DNA of 64,000 nucleotides. Origin: CAITJF01 sp032654645. Lineage in GTDB: Bacteria; Pseudomonadota; Gammaproteobacteria; Burkholderiales; Gallionellaceae. The translations under genes were made by a program, and so were the position numbers. Below the pieces are notes generated by a model, which did no database searches, was not told where the DNA came from, and worked only from the letters and a program-made list of their open reading frames with translations. Location of the stretch: positions 310,001 to 374,000 of the forward strand of contig JAULAW010000005.1 in NCBI GenBank assembly GCA_032654645.1, written 5' to 3'. Below are positions 1 to 7,540 of the stretch, in pieces. Numbering within the stretch: the first letter of the stretch is position 1; each line of letters opens with the position of its first letter.

Positions 1-5
1 TTGTT

Positions 6-1058
6 ATGACTTTATCCAGCGGGCCTGCCTGGGCCGTTTGGTGCGCGACATCGGAGTGCAGCAGATGCGGCAGCCACGGTTGGAGCAAGCGCGAAGAATG
101 CAGGTTTGACAGCCAGGCCGCATGCAACAGTGAGATTGCCAGGGTCAAACGTGAACAGAGTATCGCTGCCGCCGTCTATACCTGTTATGAGCATGGCTCC
201 GGTAATTCCACATCCGCCAGCGGCAACGAAGCTCTCATAGCGAAGTCAACCGAGGGTTTAGTGCAGGGCATAATGAGCGGCGATGCAAACTTGACCAGCA
301 TGTCGGTGCTTGGTTTAGGTGTTGCAAGCTTTCTTGGGATGGCGCAAGGCGATCCCAAAGCTGAGGCCAAACTGAAAGCAGAAACTGCAGCCCGTGAGGT
401 GGCTCTCGAAGCGGAAAGAAAACGCGCCGAGCAACAGGAAATCAAAAAGCACGAGGACATGAAAAACCGGCTTCTCGGCAATATGATGGATGCTGGCGAG
501 CCATCGCAGCTTGGCCTGATGGGCGTTGATTCCGGGCCAAGGCTCAGCCTGATGACCGACGACCTTCAGGTCAGAGTAGCACCGGGGGCGTTAGGCAGCA
601 CCGAAGTGATTCCGACCGGAACGGGTTCGCCTTCCGCCGAGCAAGGGCTGCAGCTCATGCTGGGCGACGATGCGGAAAGAAGCGGCATGCAAGCCAGACA
701 AGGTTTCGATACCAAGGGAAAAATAAAAGGTGGCAAAGTGCCCCCTCCGCCACCGACGCCTAAAATGTCGCCAGTCTACAAACAACTAAACTTGAACATC
801 CTCAAAATCAAACTCAAAAAGAACGAAGCCGAAGAGCAAACGCTCAAGGACCAGCTCACGAAACTTCAGCATGCTCCCAAGCCCGATCCGTTAGCGATAA
901 GCCAGGTGCAGGAAAAAATTGTCGCCAAAGAAACGGAAAAGAAAAAGATCATGCTGGATTTGACGGCTGAGGATCCCGATGCCTCTGGGGCGGATCAGGC
1001 ATCAGGCAACACGGGTTCGACTTCTGGAAATACATCTGCCAAGGGAGCGCCGCAATGA
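6..1058 (+). CDS. Unrecognised protein, probably 5'-truncated by the window edge
   Basis: The frame is open to the left edge, so the first ATG at 6 may not be the true start. The first 60 residues are Cys-rich (six Cys). The middle is Ala/Glu/Lys-rich (about residues 115-155) and probably alpha-helical. A Pro-rich patch near residue 250 is followed by a Lys/Glu-rich segment that looks like coiled coil, then a low-complexity Ser/Gly/Thr tail. No membrane segment is obvious. It overlaps the next gene by 4 bases (ATGA), so the two are very likely co-transcribed, followed 29 bases later by a secreted diversified-type protein. I do not recognise the family; a structural or envelope role is only a guess. 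Confidence 0.6.
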   Translation: MTLSSGPAWAVWCATSECSRCGSHGWSKREECRFDSQAACNSEIARVKREQSIAAAVYTCYEHGSGNSTSASGNEALIAKSTEGLVQGIMSGDANLTSMSVLGLGVASFLGMAQGDPKAEAKLKAETAAREVALEAERKRAEQQEIKKHEDMKNRLLGNMMDAGEPSQLGLMGVDSGPRLSLMTDDLQVRVAPGALGSTEVIPTGTGSPSAEQGLQLMLGDDAERSGMQARQGFDTKGKIKGGKVPPPPPTPKMSPVYKQLNLNILKIKLKKNEAEEQTLKDQLTKLQHAPKPDPLAISQVQEKIVAKETEKKKIMLDLTAEDPDASGADQASGNTGSTSGNTSAKGAPQ

Positions 1059-2215
1059 AAAACTTTATCCTCCGATTGCTGGCAGCAACCTGTTGCACTT
1101 GGGCGATCGCTGCCCATGCCGCCAAAATCACCCTCGACCCGCCTCCCGATGTGCCGGTCAGCTTGGGCGCGCACGAGTTCAAGGAATTGACGGCCAAGAG
1201 AAACGACTTGCTGACACAATTCGGAGAAGCTCAAGCAAAGATAGATAGCCAAGCGCGGGACTGCCATGAAGTTGCAGAAGACTCGCCCAAGGTGGGCGAA
1301 TGCAGGGCGAAGGCAAGCGAAGTGGGGATCATCGTCAAAAACTATCGTGTGGCTTTGGAGCAGTTTAATCACTTGTTGACTGAGAAACTGGCCCGCGCCA
1401 GGGACACAAATTGCGAGGCAGTTGCGCGCCAGGCCGAGCAAGACCGTGCACAGATTGAACGCCAGAGACGCACGAACGAAGCCAGCCAGGAAGAGCTCGC
1501 CGAGTGGAGCAAGCTCAATGAAGAAGCCCAAAAGAAAGCCGTGGAAGCGGCGCTGATGTTCACACTGAACGTGTACGCCGCCAATGTTGATAATGTTCGC
1601 AAGTCGCTGTCGAAGTTGGAGCGCCATGCTGACTATCTGGCCAAAATGGCGAAACAGTCCCGAAAACTCCAGGCCCGAACGAAATATCTCGCCAGGCTCG
1701 ATAGCACACTCGGAAAAGTTGGATTGAAGTGGGTGGACGTGATGGGAAGGACAGGATTGCAGCACGGCCTCGACATTGAAGAAGCGTGGAGCATCTCGCG
1801 CGATACCATGCACCATGAGTTTCGCGTTGCAAGCAAACACAATGAAGCAATGCGGGAAGCTCTCAAAGACCCCGGATTCAAGGAAGCTTTCACCGGAGAC
1901 GACATCGATACCCCCGGCATGGATGTCCTTACCACGCTTACGGATCATGCTGTAGAAGAATTAGGCAAGTTCGAGCTAGGCTTGCAAAGGTATGAAAAAT
2001 TTACCGGCCCAACCATACGCGCGGCTGTATTCGTTCGGGATGCGGCATATAGTGCACTGCTTTCCACCTTGAGTACCCAACGAGTGCTGCAGCAAAACGA
2101 TCTGGCAGGAGAAGCAGCCAAAGCTGCCAGAGCGCTCCAGTTGCAATATCAGAAAAGCGTCGACGCACTACATGCATGTCGGGCAGGGGGTTCTGCCAAA
2201 CCGAGTGACAAATAA
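1055..2215 (+). CDS. Unrecognised secreted, helix-rich protein
   Basis: 386 residues starting with a clear Sec signal peptide (MKNF plus a hydrophobic core ending in AHA-A, cleavage near residue 23), so it should act in the periplasm or at the surface. The mature part is rich in Lys/Glu/Gln/Arg with long predicted helices (about residues 40-190), which suggests coiled coils. It has Cys near residues 72, 89, 124 and close to the C-terminus. It overlaps the preceding gene by 4 bases and ends 29 bases before the FGE-fold gene, so the three probably form one operon. No family is recognised. Confidence 0.7.
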   Translation: MKNFILRLLAATCCTWAIAAHAAKITLDPPPDVPVSLGAHEFKELTAKRNDLLTQFGEAQAKIDSQARDCHEVAEDSPKVGECRAKASEVGIIVKNYRVALEQFNHLLTEKLARARDTNCEAVARQAEQDRAQIERQRRTNEASQEELAEWSKLNEEAQKKAVEAALMFTLNVYAANVDNVRKSLSKLERHADYLAKMAKQSRKLQARTKYLARLDSTLGKVGLKWVDVMGRTGLQHGLDIEEAWSISRDTMHHEFRVASKHNEAMREALKDPGFKEAFTGDDIDTPGMDVLTTLTDHAVEELGKFELGLQRYEKFTGPTIRAAVFVRDAAYSALLSTLSTQRVLQQNDLAGEAAKAARALQLQYQKSVDALHACRAGGSAKPSDK

Positions 2216-2244
2216 AGTTTCATCTTGAATATTGGGGAATAGAC

Positions 2245-3267
2245 ATGAAATACATTCAGATATGGCTGGCGGTGATTATTTTCTTGAGCTGCGCACCGGC
2301 ATTTGCCGATAACACCGATAACGCGAACGATCCATTTCAGGCGGTTGTGGAAGAGTATCGTGCCGCCAACCCCAAGCCGGGATTGCACGAAGAGGCGCGC
2401 AAGTTCAAGGTGCAGGCCGAATTTGCGTTGCAGGAAAAGCAATTCGCCCGGGCGGCGGAGCTGTATGGCAAGGCGCTGGATATCGCGCCCTGGTGGCCGG
2501 AAGGGCACTTCAACCGGGCGCTGATTCTGGGAGAAACAAAGAGATACCGGGAAGCGATGCGCGAGATGAAGCGCTATCTGCTCCTTGTGCCGGACGCATC
2601 CAACGCGCGTGCCGCGCAGGATAAGATTTACCAGTGGGAAGGTGTAGCTGGGCCTGAGCTGGAAGTATCCGCGATGGTACGTATCCCCGGTAAGAACTTC
2701 GAAATTGGCAAATACGAAGTGACCCAAGGCGAATGGCGTGCGGTGATGGGCAATAACCCCAGCCACTTCGGCAGTTGCGGTGATACCTGCCCGGTGGAGA
2801 ATGTGAGCTGGAACGATGCCCAAGCCTATATTCAGAAGCTCAACGCCGGAACCGGTAAACAATACCGCTTGCCGACCGAAGCCGAATGGGAATACGCCTG
2901 CTATGGAGGCAGCCAGACCGAATACTGCGGCGGCGACGATGTGGACAGTGTCGCGTGGCATGGTGGATTCTTTGGCGGTAACAGCGGCGAACAAACCCAC
3001 CCGGTGGGGCAGAAACAGGCGAATGGCTATGGGCTGTACGACATGAGCGGCAACGTGTGGGAATGGGTGGAAGACAGCTATCACGACAGCTACAGCGGTG
3101 CGCCAACGGATGGCACTGCGTGGGGAGGGGATGGCGCGAAGCGCGTGCTTCGCGGCGGTTCGTGGTACGGCGGACCGCAGGACGCGCGCGCGGCGGACCG
3201 CGACAGGGGCGAGCCCGCGGGCCGGAGCTTCAGCTTCGGGTTTCGTCTCGCCAGGATGCTGCCGTAG
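2245..3267 (+). CDS. Secreted TPR/FGE-sulfatase-fold protein with a DGR-type variable C-terminus
   Basis: 340 residues. A Sec signal peptide (cleavage near residue 21, AFA-DN) precedes a TPR-like region (about 50-120) and a formylglycine-generating-enzyme/C-type-lectin fold domain (about 140-337). The domain shows the family landmarks EVTQGEW, NPSHF, PVENVSW, RLPTEAEWEYA, YGLYDMSGNVWEW, RVLRGGSW and terminal GFRLAR. Between GSW (305-307) and GFR (332-334) the residues have the composition of variable regions in DGR target proteins of this fold. The catalytic Cys pair of true FGEs is not evident, so a ligand-binding rather than enzymatic role is likely. An avd-like gene lies 0.9 kb downstream. 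FGE-fold targets are known in DGRs; diversification here is inferred. Confidence 0.85.
   Translation: MKYIQIWLAVIIFLSCAPAFADNTDNANDPFQAVVEEYRAANPKPGLHEEARKFKVQAEFALQEKQFARAAELYGKALDIAPWWPEGHFNRALILGETKRYREAMREMKRYLLLVPDASNARAAQDKIYQWEGVAGPELEVSAMVRIPGKNFEIGKYEVTQGEWRAVMGNNPSHFGSCGDTCPVENVSWNDAQAYIQKLNAGTGKQYRLPTEAEWEYACYGGSQTEYCGGDDVDSVAWHGGFFGGNSGEQTHPVGQKQANGYGLYDMSGNVWEWVEDSYHDSYSGAPTDGTAWGGDGAKRVLRGGSWYGGPQDARAADRDRGEPAGRSFSFGFRLARMLP
3166..3237 (+). other. Probable DGR variable region (VR)
   Basis: These 24 codons lie between the invariant GSW and GFRLAR motifs. Eleven have the form expected when adenines of AAC (or ATC) template codons are replaced: three GAC, three GGC, two AGC, two TTC and one TAC, all keeping C in third position. 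The intervening codons (Pro, Gln, Arg, Ala) are the typical fixed ones. Adenine-specific mutagenesis is established for DGRs. No matching template repeat is visible in this window, so the assignment rests on pattern alone. Confidence 0.75.
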
Positions 3268-3370
3268 CGTAGCGCAGGAAGCTTAGGGTTTGCACTTTTA
3301 CATTCTTACCCTTTGCAAAGTTTGTGCGGTGAGTTGAGAAGTGCGCGGGGCGTGGAATGGTTTTTGGGTT

Positions 3371-3400
3371 GGGGGCGCAGCCCCCGCGCGCGATTTTTTT
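3371..3400 (+). terminator. G/C hairpin plus T-run, likely terminator
   Basis: A GGGGGC stem, a 3-base loop and the complementary GCCCCC (3371-3385) are followed by CGCGCGCGA and seven T. It sits 104 bases after the variable protein's stop and before the toxin-antitoxin pair. Hairpins near variable regions can aid DGR target recognition, but this one is far from the VR and its loop does not match the described tetraloops, so a terminator is the simpler reading. Confidence 0.45.
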
Positions 3401-3449
3401 GGGTAGATGCGCTGTATGATAGGCCGTTATTTTTTCGCGGGAGACTGGC

Positions 3450-3656
3450 ATGGGCAAGCATGAAATAATTGATTTGGCGTTGCAGTTGAAAGCGGCGGAG
3501 CGCTATGAGGTCGCGGAAAAAATCATGCAAAGCCTGGACAAGCCCGATGCTGAAATTGACCGGATATGGGCGGAAGAAGCGTTGCACAGGGCGCGGGCAT
3601 GTGATGCGGGGCGCATGAAAACAATTCCGTTCGAAGAGGTCTTTGAAGGCAAGTGA
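3450..3656 (+). CDS. Antitoxin, addiction-module component family
   Basis: A 68-residue acidic helical protein matching the small addiction-module component family (TIGR02574 type) that pairs with RelE/ParE toxins. It has an ALQLKAAERYEVAEKIMQSL core and the usual acidic C-terminal half (PDAEIDRIWAEEA), ending with the PFEEVF motif. It should bind and neutralise the toxin encoded immediately downstream and probably represses the shared promoter. Its stop codon overlaps the toxin ATG by one base. Confidence 0.8.
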   Translation: MGKHEIIDLALQLKAAERYEVAEKIMQSLDKPDAEIDRIWAEEALHRARACDAGRMKTIPFEEVFEGK

Positions 3657-3949
3657 TGCGGATCAGATTTGCCGAAGCGGCTAAAGGCGAATTAAACGAT
3701 GCCCGCGATTGGTACGAGCGGCAACAGTCCGGGCTGGGGGTACGTTTCAGGAATGATGTGCGCGAAGCTGCACTTCGGATTGCGGGGTCGCCGTTATTGT
3801 TCCCGGTTGAATTGGATGAAGTGCGGCGTTACGTCATGAACCGGTTTCCTTATACCTTGCGCTATGTGTTGCGAGGTGAGGAGGTTTGGATCATGACGGT
3901 TTCACACCAGCATCGTTCCCCGGATTACTGGGTAGAGCGCTTGGGCTGA
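3656..3949 (+). CDS. RelE/ParE-family toxin
   Basis: 97 residues from the ATG at 3656, which overlaps the antitoxin stop; a GTG one codon upstream is also possible. Family landmarks are the N-terminal beta strand plus EAAKGELNDARDWYE helix, the GLGVRFRNDV segment, and the C-terminal YTLRYVL and WIMTVSHQHRSPDYW strands. ParE/RelE toxins poison gyrase or cleave mRNA; the target cannot be assigned from sequence. Together with the preceding gene it forms a complete type II module lying between the DGR target gene and the avd-like gene. Confidence 0.85.
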   Translation: MRIRFAEAAKGELNDARDWYERQQSGLGVRFRNDVREAALRIAGSPLLFPVELDEVRRYVMNRFPYTLRYVLRGEEVWIMTVSHQHRSPDYWVERLG

Positions 3950-4014
3950 GTGAAATGAAGCGGGCGTAGCATTTCATGCAACCATGTGGTGTACAGGGAT
4001 ATGCGGATAGTTTG

Positions 4015-4189
4015 AACCCAGATAATCCATTAGCATAGAACTGCGTCATTCCCGCGCAGGCGGGAATCCAGCAAGGGCAAACATCCCGCGAAGCGGACAA
4101 ACCTCAATATTGTCCGCTTCGCTGGAGATTTTTTAATCATCTGGATTCCTGCCTGCGCGGGAATGACGGTCTAATGGATAATCTGGGTT
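4015..4189. repeat. MITE-like palindromic repeat, family R1
   Basis: A 175-bp element with terminal inverted repeats AACCCAGATAATCCATTAG (left) and the near-exact complement at the right end. Subterminal inverted blocks read GTCATTCCCGCGCAGGCGGG. A second member lies at 53082-53312. It ends 13 bases before the avd-like start codon. No coding capacity. Confidence 0.8.
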
Positions 4190-4202
4190 GAACGAGGAAA
4201 GA

Positions 4203-4517
4203 ATGGATTCTGTCTCGCGGCAAACCGCGCCGGTGCTGGAAAAAACCTATCAGTTCGTGCTGTGGCTGGTCCCCACGGTGGATAAGTTTCCGCGCGCGCA
4301 AAAATTCCTGTTGGGGGACCGCATCCAAAGTTCCGCGCTGGATGTGCTGGAGGGATTGGTGGAGGCCGCCTACACCAAGGCGCGCGGGCCGATCCTGGCG
4401 CGCGTCAACCTGGGTTTGGAGAAGTTGCGTTTTCTGTTCCGGCTGGCCAAGGATTTGCATTACCTCGACCTGCGCCGCTACGAATTCGCCGCCCGCGCGC
4501 TGGAAGAAATCGGCTGA
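4203..4517 (+). CDS. avd: DGR accessory variability determinant (Avd)-like four-helix-bundle protein, C-terminally short
   Basis: 104 residues from the ATG at 4203, preceded by GAGGAAAG; an upstream TTG at 4188 is less likely because it lies in the MITE end. The core follows the betaproteobacterial Avd pattern: LVPTVDKFPRAQKFLLGDRI, ALDVLEGLVEAAYTK, ILARVNLGLEKLRFLFRLAKDL and YEFAARALEEIG. Avd is a basic protein that forms a barrel-shaped pentamer and works with the DGR reverse transcriptase. Typical members continue with about ten more residues (a GGW motif) that are absent here. Downstream, where the template repeat and reverse transcriptase usually lie, are integrase fragments instead. 23S rRNA-type four-helix proteins are related; the DGR target gene nearby favours Avd. 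Confidence 0.8.
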   Translation: MDSVSRQTAPVLEKTYQFVLWLVPTVDKFPRAQKFLLGDRIQSSALDVLEGLVEAAYTKARGPILARVNLGLEKLRFLFRLAKDLHYLDLRRYEFAARALEEIG

Positions 4518-4567
4518 AAAATTCCGGCGATAAATCTTAAAACTGAAGAGTTGGTGCAATAAAAATT

Positions 4568-4585
4568 GATTTTTAGAGGCCCCCT
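4568..4585. repeat. Remnant terminal repeat of MITE family R2
   Basis: The sequence GATTTTTAGAGGCCCCCT matches one end of the R2 elements at 58542-58833. It lies exactly at the junction where the integrase fragment begins, marking a likely insertion or recombination breakpoint. Confidence 0.5.
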
Positions 4586-4586
4586 C

Positions 4587-4820
4587 TATGAGGCCAGTGT
4601 GCAACGTGCGGTTCGTGAGGCGGCGAAGATCGCGGAAATCAACAAGCCTGTGACCCCGCATGTCTTGCGCCATTCGTTCGCCACGCATCTGTTGCAAGCC
4701 GGCTATGACATCCGCACGGTGCAGGAGCTGCTCGGCCATTCGGATGTTTCCACCACGATGATCTACACCCATGTTTTAAACAAGGGCGGCAGGGGCGTGG
4801 TCAGCCCGCTGGACAGGTGA
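4587..4820 (+). pseudogene. 3' fragment of an integron-type tyrosine recombinase
   Basis: About 77 codons of a tyrosine-recombinase C-terminal domain: VTPHVLRHSFATHLL (box II HxxR), GYDIRTVQELLGHSDV and STTMIYTHVLN (catalytic Tyr), ending GGRGVVSPLDR, which is characteristic of integron integrases. The N-terminal domain and start codon are missing, and the fragment begins beside the R2 repeat end. It cannot be functional alone. A second, shorter copy follows at 5006-5158. Confidence 0.8.
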
Positions 4821-4926
4821 CGGTCGGCGCAGGTTTGCTATCATCACGTTGAAGATCGGCAGTTAAATTGTTGTTAAATGGCGCAAGCCCTACCCATGAA
4901 CCTTGGTGCTCTGTGAATACGGCCGT

Positions 4927-4992
4927 ATGTAGGAGCGCAATTTATTGCGCGACCATCAATATCATATCGCCCAATAAATTGGGCTCCTACAG
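4927..4992. repeat. Palindromic dispersed repeat (GTAGGAGC family)
   Basis: Inverted arms TGTAGGAGCGCAATTTATTG and CCCAATAAATTGGGCTCCTA flank a short AT-rich centre. It lies upstream of, and probably disrupts, the second integrase fragment. Hairpin-forming, no coding capacity. Confidence 0.6.
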
Positions 4993-5005
4993 CAGCGCTC
5001 GTTCT

Positions 5006-5158
5006 CGCTACGCTTTTGCCACGCATTTACTGGAGGGTGGCTACGATATTCGCACAGTGCAGGAGCTGTTCGGGCATTCCGATGTTTCCACCACGATGAT
5101 TTACACCCTTGTGCTGAACAAGGGCGGCAAGGGCGTGATCAGTCCGCTGGACAGATGA
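5006..5158 (+). pseudogene. Second 3' fragment of the integron-type integrase
   Basis: Fifty codons nearly repeating the end of the preceding fragment: FATHLLEGGYDIRTVQELFGHSDV, TTMIYTLVLNKGGKGV and SPLDR. Differences from the first fragment (for example THVLN versus TLVLN) show divergence rather than a recent exact duplication. The upstream part is replaced by the palindromic repeat, so this is a non-functional remnant. Confidence 0.75.
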
Positions 5159-5234
5159 TGGCCTGTGCAGGTTGCATCCTGCGTGCGCCTCTGCTACGTT
5201 GCGCCCTTTGTTTTGCAGATACCGGATTTAAGCA

Positions 5235-5951
5235 ATGATAAAACTCGGGTTGAACATAGACCATGTCGCCACTTTGCGCCAGGTGCGAGGGACACGCTAC
5301 CCCAACGTGATCCGCGCCGCATTGATTTGCGAGGAGGCGGGGGCGGATGCGATTACTTTGCACCTGCGCGAAGATCGCCGCCACATCCAGGATGCGGACG
5401 TGGAAATTTTGCGCGGCATGTTACAGACGCGCATGAACCTGGAAAGCGCGGTGACCGATGAGATGATCGGCATCGCGTTGCGCGTCAAGCCGCACGACTT
5501 GTGCCTGGTGCCGGAGCGGCGCGAGGAGCTGACCACCGAGGGCGGGTTGGATGTGGTGCGGCACTTCGATGCGGTGAAGCGCGCCACTGCACGTTGCGGC
5601 GAGGCTGGCATCCGCGTGTCGTTGTTTATTGATGCGGACGAGAGGCAACTGGACGCGGCGAAAAAAATGGGCGCACCGGTGGTGGAAATCCACACCGGCA
5701 AATATGCCGATGCCGACAGCGTGCCGGAACAGCAGCATGAACTGGAGCGTATCCGGCGGGCGGTGGAACATGGGCATGGTTTGGGCTTGCAGGTGAATGC
5801 CGGGCACGGCCTCAACTACCATAACGTTCAGCCGATCGTCGCCATCCCGCATATTGCCGAACTCAACATCGGCCACGCCATCATCGCCGAGGCCGTGTTC
5901 ATCGGGCTGGAGCAGGCGGTGAAAAAGATGAAAGCGCTGCTGGTTCCATGA
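5235..5951 (+). CDS. pdxJ: Pyridoxine 5'-phosphate synthase
   Basis: 238 residues, full length for PdxJ, which condenses 1-deoxyxylulose 5-phosphate with 3-amino-2-oxopropyl phosphate to give pyridoxine 5'-phosphate in DXP-dependent vitamin B6 synthesis. Family motifs are LGLNIDHVATLRQVRG at the N-terminus, ADAITLHLREDRRHI, KPHDLCLVPERREELTTEGGLD, FIDAD, EIHTGKYAD and the phosphate-binding LQVNAGHGLNYHN and ELNIGHAIIAEA. TIM-barrel cytosolic enzyme. It is followed by acpS, the usual neighbour in proteobacteria. Confidence 0.97.
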   Translation: MIKLGLNIDHVATLRQVRGTRYPNVIRAALICEEAGADAITLHLREDRRHIQDADVEILRGMLQTRMNLESAVTDEMIGIALRVKPHDLCLVPERREELTTEGGLDVVRHFDAVKRATARCGEAGIRVSLFIDADERQLDAAKKMGAPVVEIHTGKYADADSVPEQQHELERIRRAVEHGHGLGLQVNAGHGLNYHNVQPIVAIPHIAELNIGHAIIAEAVFIGLEQAVKKMKALLVP

Positions 5952-5984
5952 ATTTAGTGATGCGATTCGGCTTAAACATGAGAT

Positions 5985-6018
5985 CGTTCGATCCTTCGAC
6001 AAGCTCAGGACGAACGGG
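5985..6018. repeat. Short REP-like palindrome
   Basis: CGTTCG...CGAACG arms enclose CCTTCGACAAGCTCAGGA. This is a very common dispersed palindrome type in proteobacterial genomes. It lies between pdxJ and acpS. Confidence 0.6.
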
Positions 6019-6031
6019 GATTTGACAGTAT

Positions 6032-6415
6032 ATGATCTTCGGCATCGGCACCGACTTTGTCGCCCATGCGCGCATCGAAGCGCTGCACGCCCGCTATGGC
6101 AGCCGTTTTGCGCGGCGCATATTGAGCCCCGTGGAATTTCTGGAGTACGGCGCCCATGCCGACCCGGTGCGTCTGTTGATGAAGCGCTTTGCCGCCAAGG
6201 AGGCGCTGGCCAAGGCGGCGGGTAGCGGCATGCGTTACCCCGTCACCCTGCAAAGCATCAGCGTGGCGCATGATGCGCTGGGCAAACCCTCGCTGGTGTT
6301 CGATGCGGAATTGAGCGCGCATTTCGGACGATTGGGCGTATCGCGCCACCATCTCAGCATCAGCGACGAGCGCGACTACGCGGTGGCATTTGTGGTTTTG
6401 GAAGGGGAAAGATAA
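6032..6415 (+). CDS. acpS: Holo-[acyl-carrier-protein] synthase
   Basis: 127 residues, the usual size. It transfers 4'-phosphopantetheine from CoA to the conserved Ser of acyl carrier protein. The Mg-binding residues of the family are present: Asp8 in GIGTDFV and Glu57 in KRFAAKEALAKA. The C-terminal HHLSISDERDYAVAFV strand is typical. The stop overlaps the nagZ ATG by one base, so translation is probably coupled. Confidence 0.96.
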   Translation: MIFGIGTDFVAHARIEALHARYGSRFARRILSPVEFLEYGAHADPVRLLMKRFAAKEALAKAAGSGMRYPVTLQSISVAHDALGKPSLVFDAELSAHFGRLGVSRHHLSISDERDYAVAFVVLEGER

Positions 6416-7464
6416 TGGGCATCGGCCCGGTCATGCTGGATGTTGCCGGCACCGTTCTCACGGCGGAGGACGAAGCGCGATTACGCCACCCGCTGGTCGG
6501 CGGAGTGATTTTGTTCGCGCGCAATTACGCGTCACCGCGCCAGCTTGCCGATCTGACAGCCAGCATCCGTGCGCTGCGCAGCCCGGCACTGCTGATTGCG
6601 GTGGATCATGAAGGCGGCCGCGTGCAACGTTTCCGCGAAGGCTTCACGCGCGTTCCGGCGATGCGCGAACTGGGCAAAATCTGGGATGAGCATCCCAAGC
6701 GCGCCAGGCATCTGGCGCTGCAGGCGGGCTATGTGCTGGCCGCCGAGTTGCGCGCCTGCGGCGTGGATTTCAGTTTCACTCCGGTGCTCGATGTGGACTT
6801 CGGTTCAAGTTCCGTGATCGGCGACCGCGCTTTTCATTCCGAGCCGCAGGCCATTTCCGAACTGGCGCACAGCCTGTTGCAGGGCCTCAAACAGGGCGGG
6901 ATGCACGCGGTGGGCAAGCATTTTCCAGGGCACGGTTTTGTGCGTGCCGATTCGCACCTGGAAATTCCGGTGGACGAACGTAGCTACACCGACATCGAAC
7001 TGTGCGACCTGATTCCTTTCCGCCAGATGGTGAATTTCGGCCTGACCGCAGTGATGCCCGCGCATGTGATTTATCCCAGGGTGGACAAGCTACCGGCGGG
7101 GTTTTCCAGCGTCTGGCTGAAGAGAATCCTGCGCGGAGAACTGGGTTTTGAGGGTTGCATTTTCAGCGATGATCTCAGCATGGAGGGCGCCACGGTGGCG
7201 GGCGGCATCGTGCAACGTGCCGAAGCGGCGCTGCAAGCCGGTTGCGATGTGGTGCTGGTGTGCAACAAACCGGCTTCGGTGGACGAACTGCTGGCCGGGT
7301 TGAAGTGGGAAATGCCTGCGACCAGCAAGGCGCGACTGGCGCAGATGCGCGGGCGCTCCCACCCCGATACACTGGTGCAACTGCACGAGAAAGTGGAGTT
7401 TGTGAAGGCGGTGCACGAAGTCGCCGCCATCGGCGCAGGCACCGCAGAGCTGCCGCTGGCCTAG
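6415..7464 (+). CDS. nagZ: Beta-N-acetylhexosaminidase, peptidoglycan recycling
   Basis: 349 residues, GH3-family NagZ, which removes N-acetylglucosamine from anhydro-muropeptides in the cytoplasm. Landmarks are AVDHEGGRVQRFR (64-74), the catalytic KHFPGHG loop (168-174) with the following D-S-H (179-181), and FSDDLSMEGA (250-259) with the nucleophilic Asp. No signal peptide, as expected. It is the last gene of the pdxJ-acpS-nagZ run. Confidence 0.96.
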   Translation: MGIGPVMLDVAGTVLTAEDEARLRHPLVGGVILFARNYASPRQLADLTASIRALRSPALLIAVDHEGGRVQRFREGFTRVPAMRELGKIWDEHPKRARHLALQAGYVLAAELRACGVDFSFTPVLDVDFGSSSVIGDRAFHSEPQAISELAHSLLQGLKQGGMHAVGKHFPGHGFVRADSHLEIPVDERSYTDIELCDLIPFRQMVNFGLTAVMPAHVIYPRVDKLPAGFSSVWLKRILRGELGFEGCIFSDDLSMEGATVAGGIVQRAEAALQAGCDVVLVCNKPASVDELLAGLKWEMPATSKARLAQMRGRSHPDTLVQLHEKVEFVKAVHEVAAIGAGTAELPLA

Positions 7465-7540
7465 CCAATAATTTTGTTGTTCTCATCGCCATTCACCTAT
7501 TGAATTAAATAACTGGACAGTGACAAGTTCTCCTCTCACT

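Noticed and set aside
3371..3400. DGR-type cruciform near the variable region
   Set aside because: It lies more than 130 bases from the VR and its 3-base loop differs from described ones; an ordinary terminator fits better.
4520..5234. Search for a DGR template repeat or reverse transcriptase after avd
   Set aside because: No AAC-rich copy of the variable region and no RT motif; only integrase fragments and palindromes are present. None seen elsewhere in the window either.
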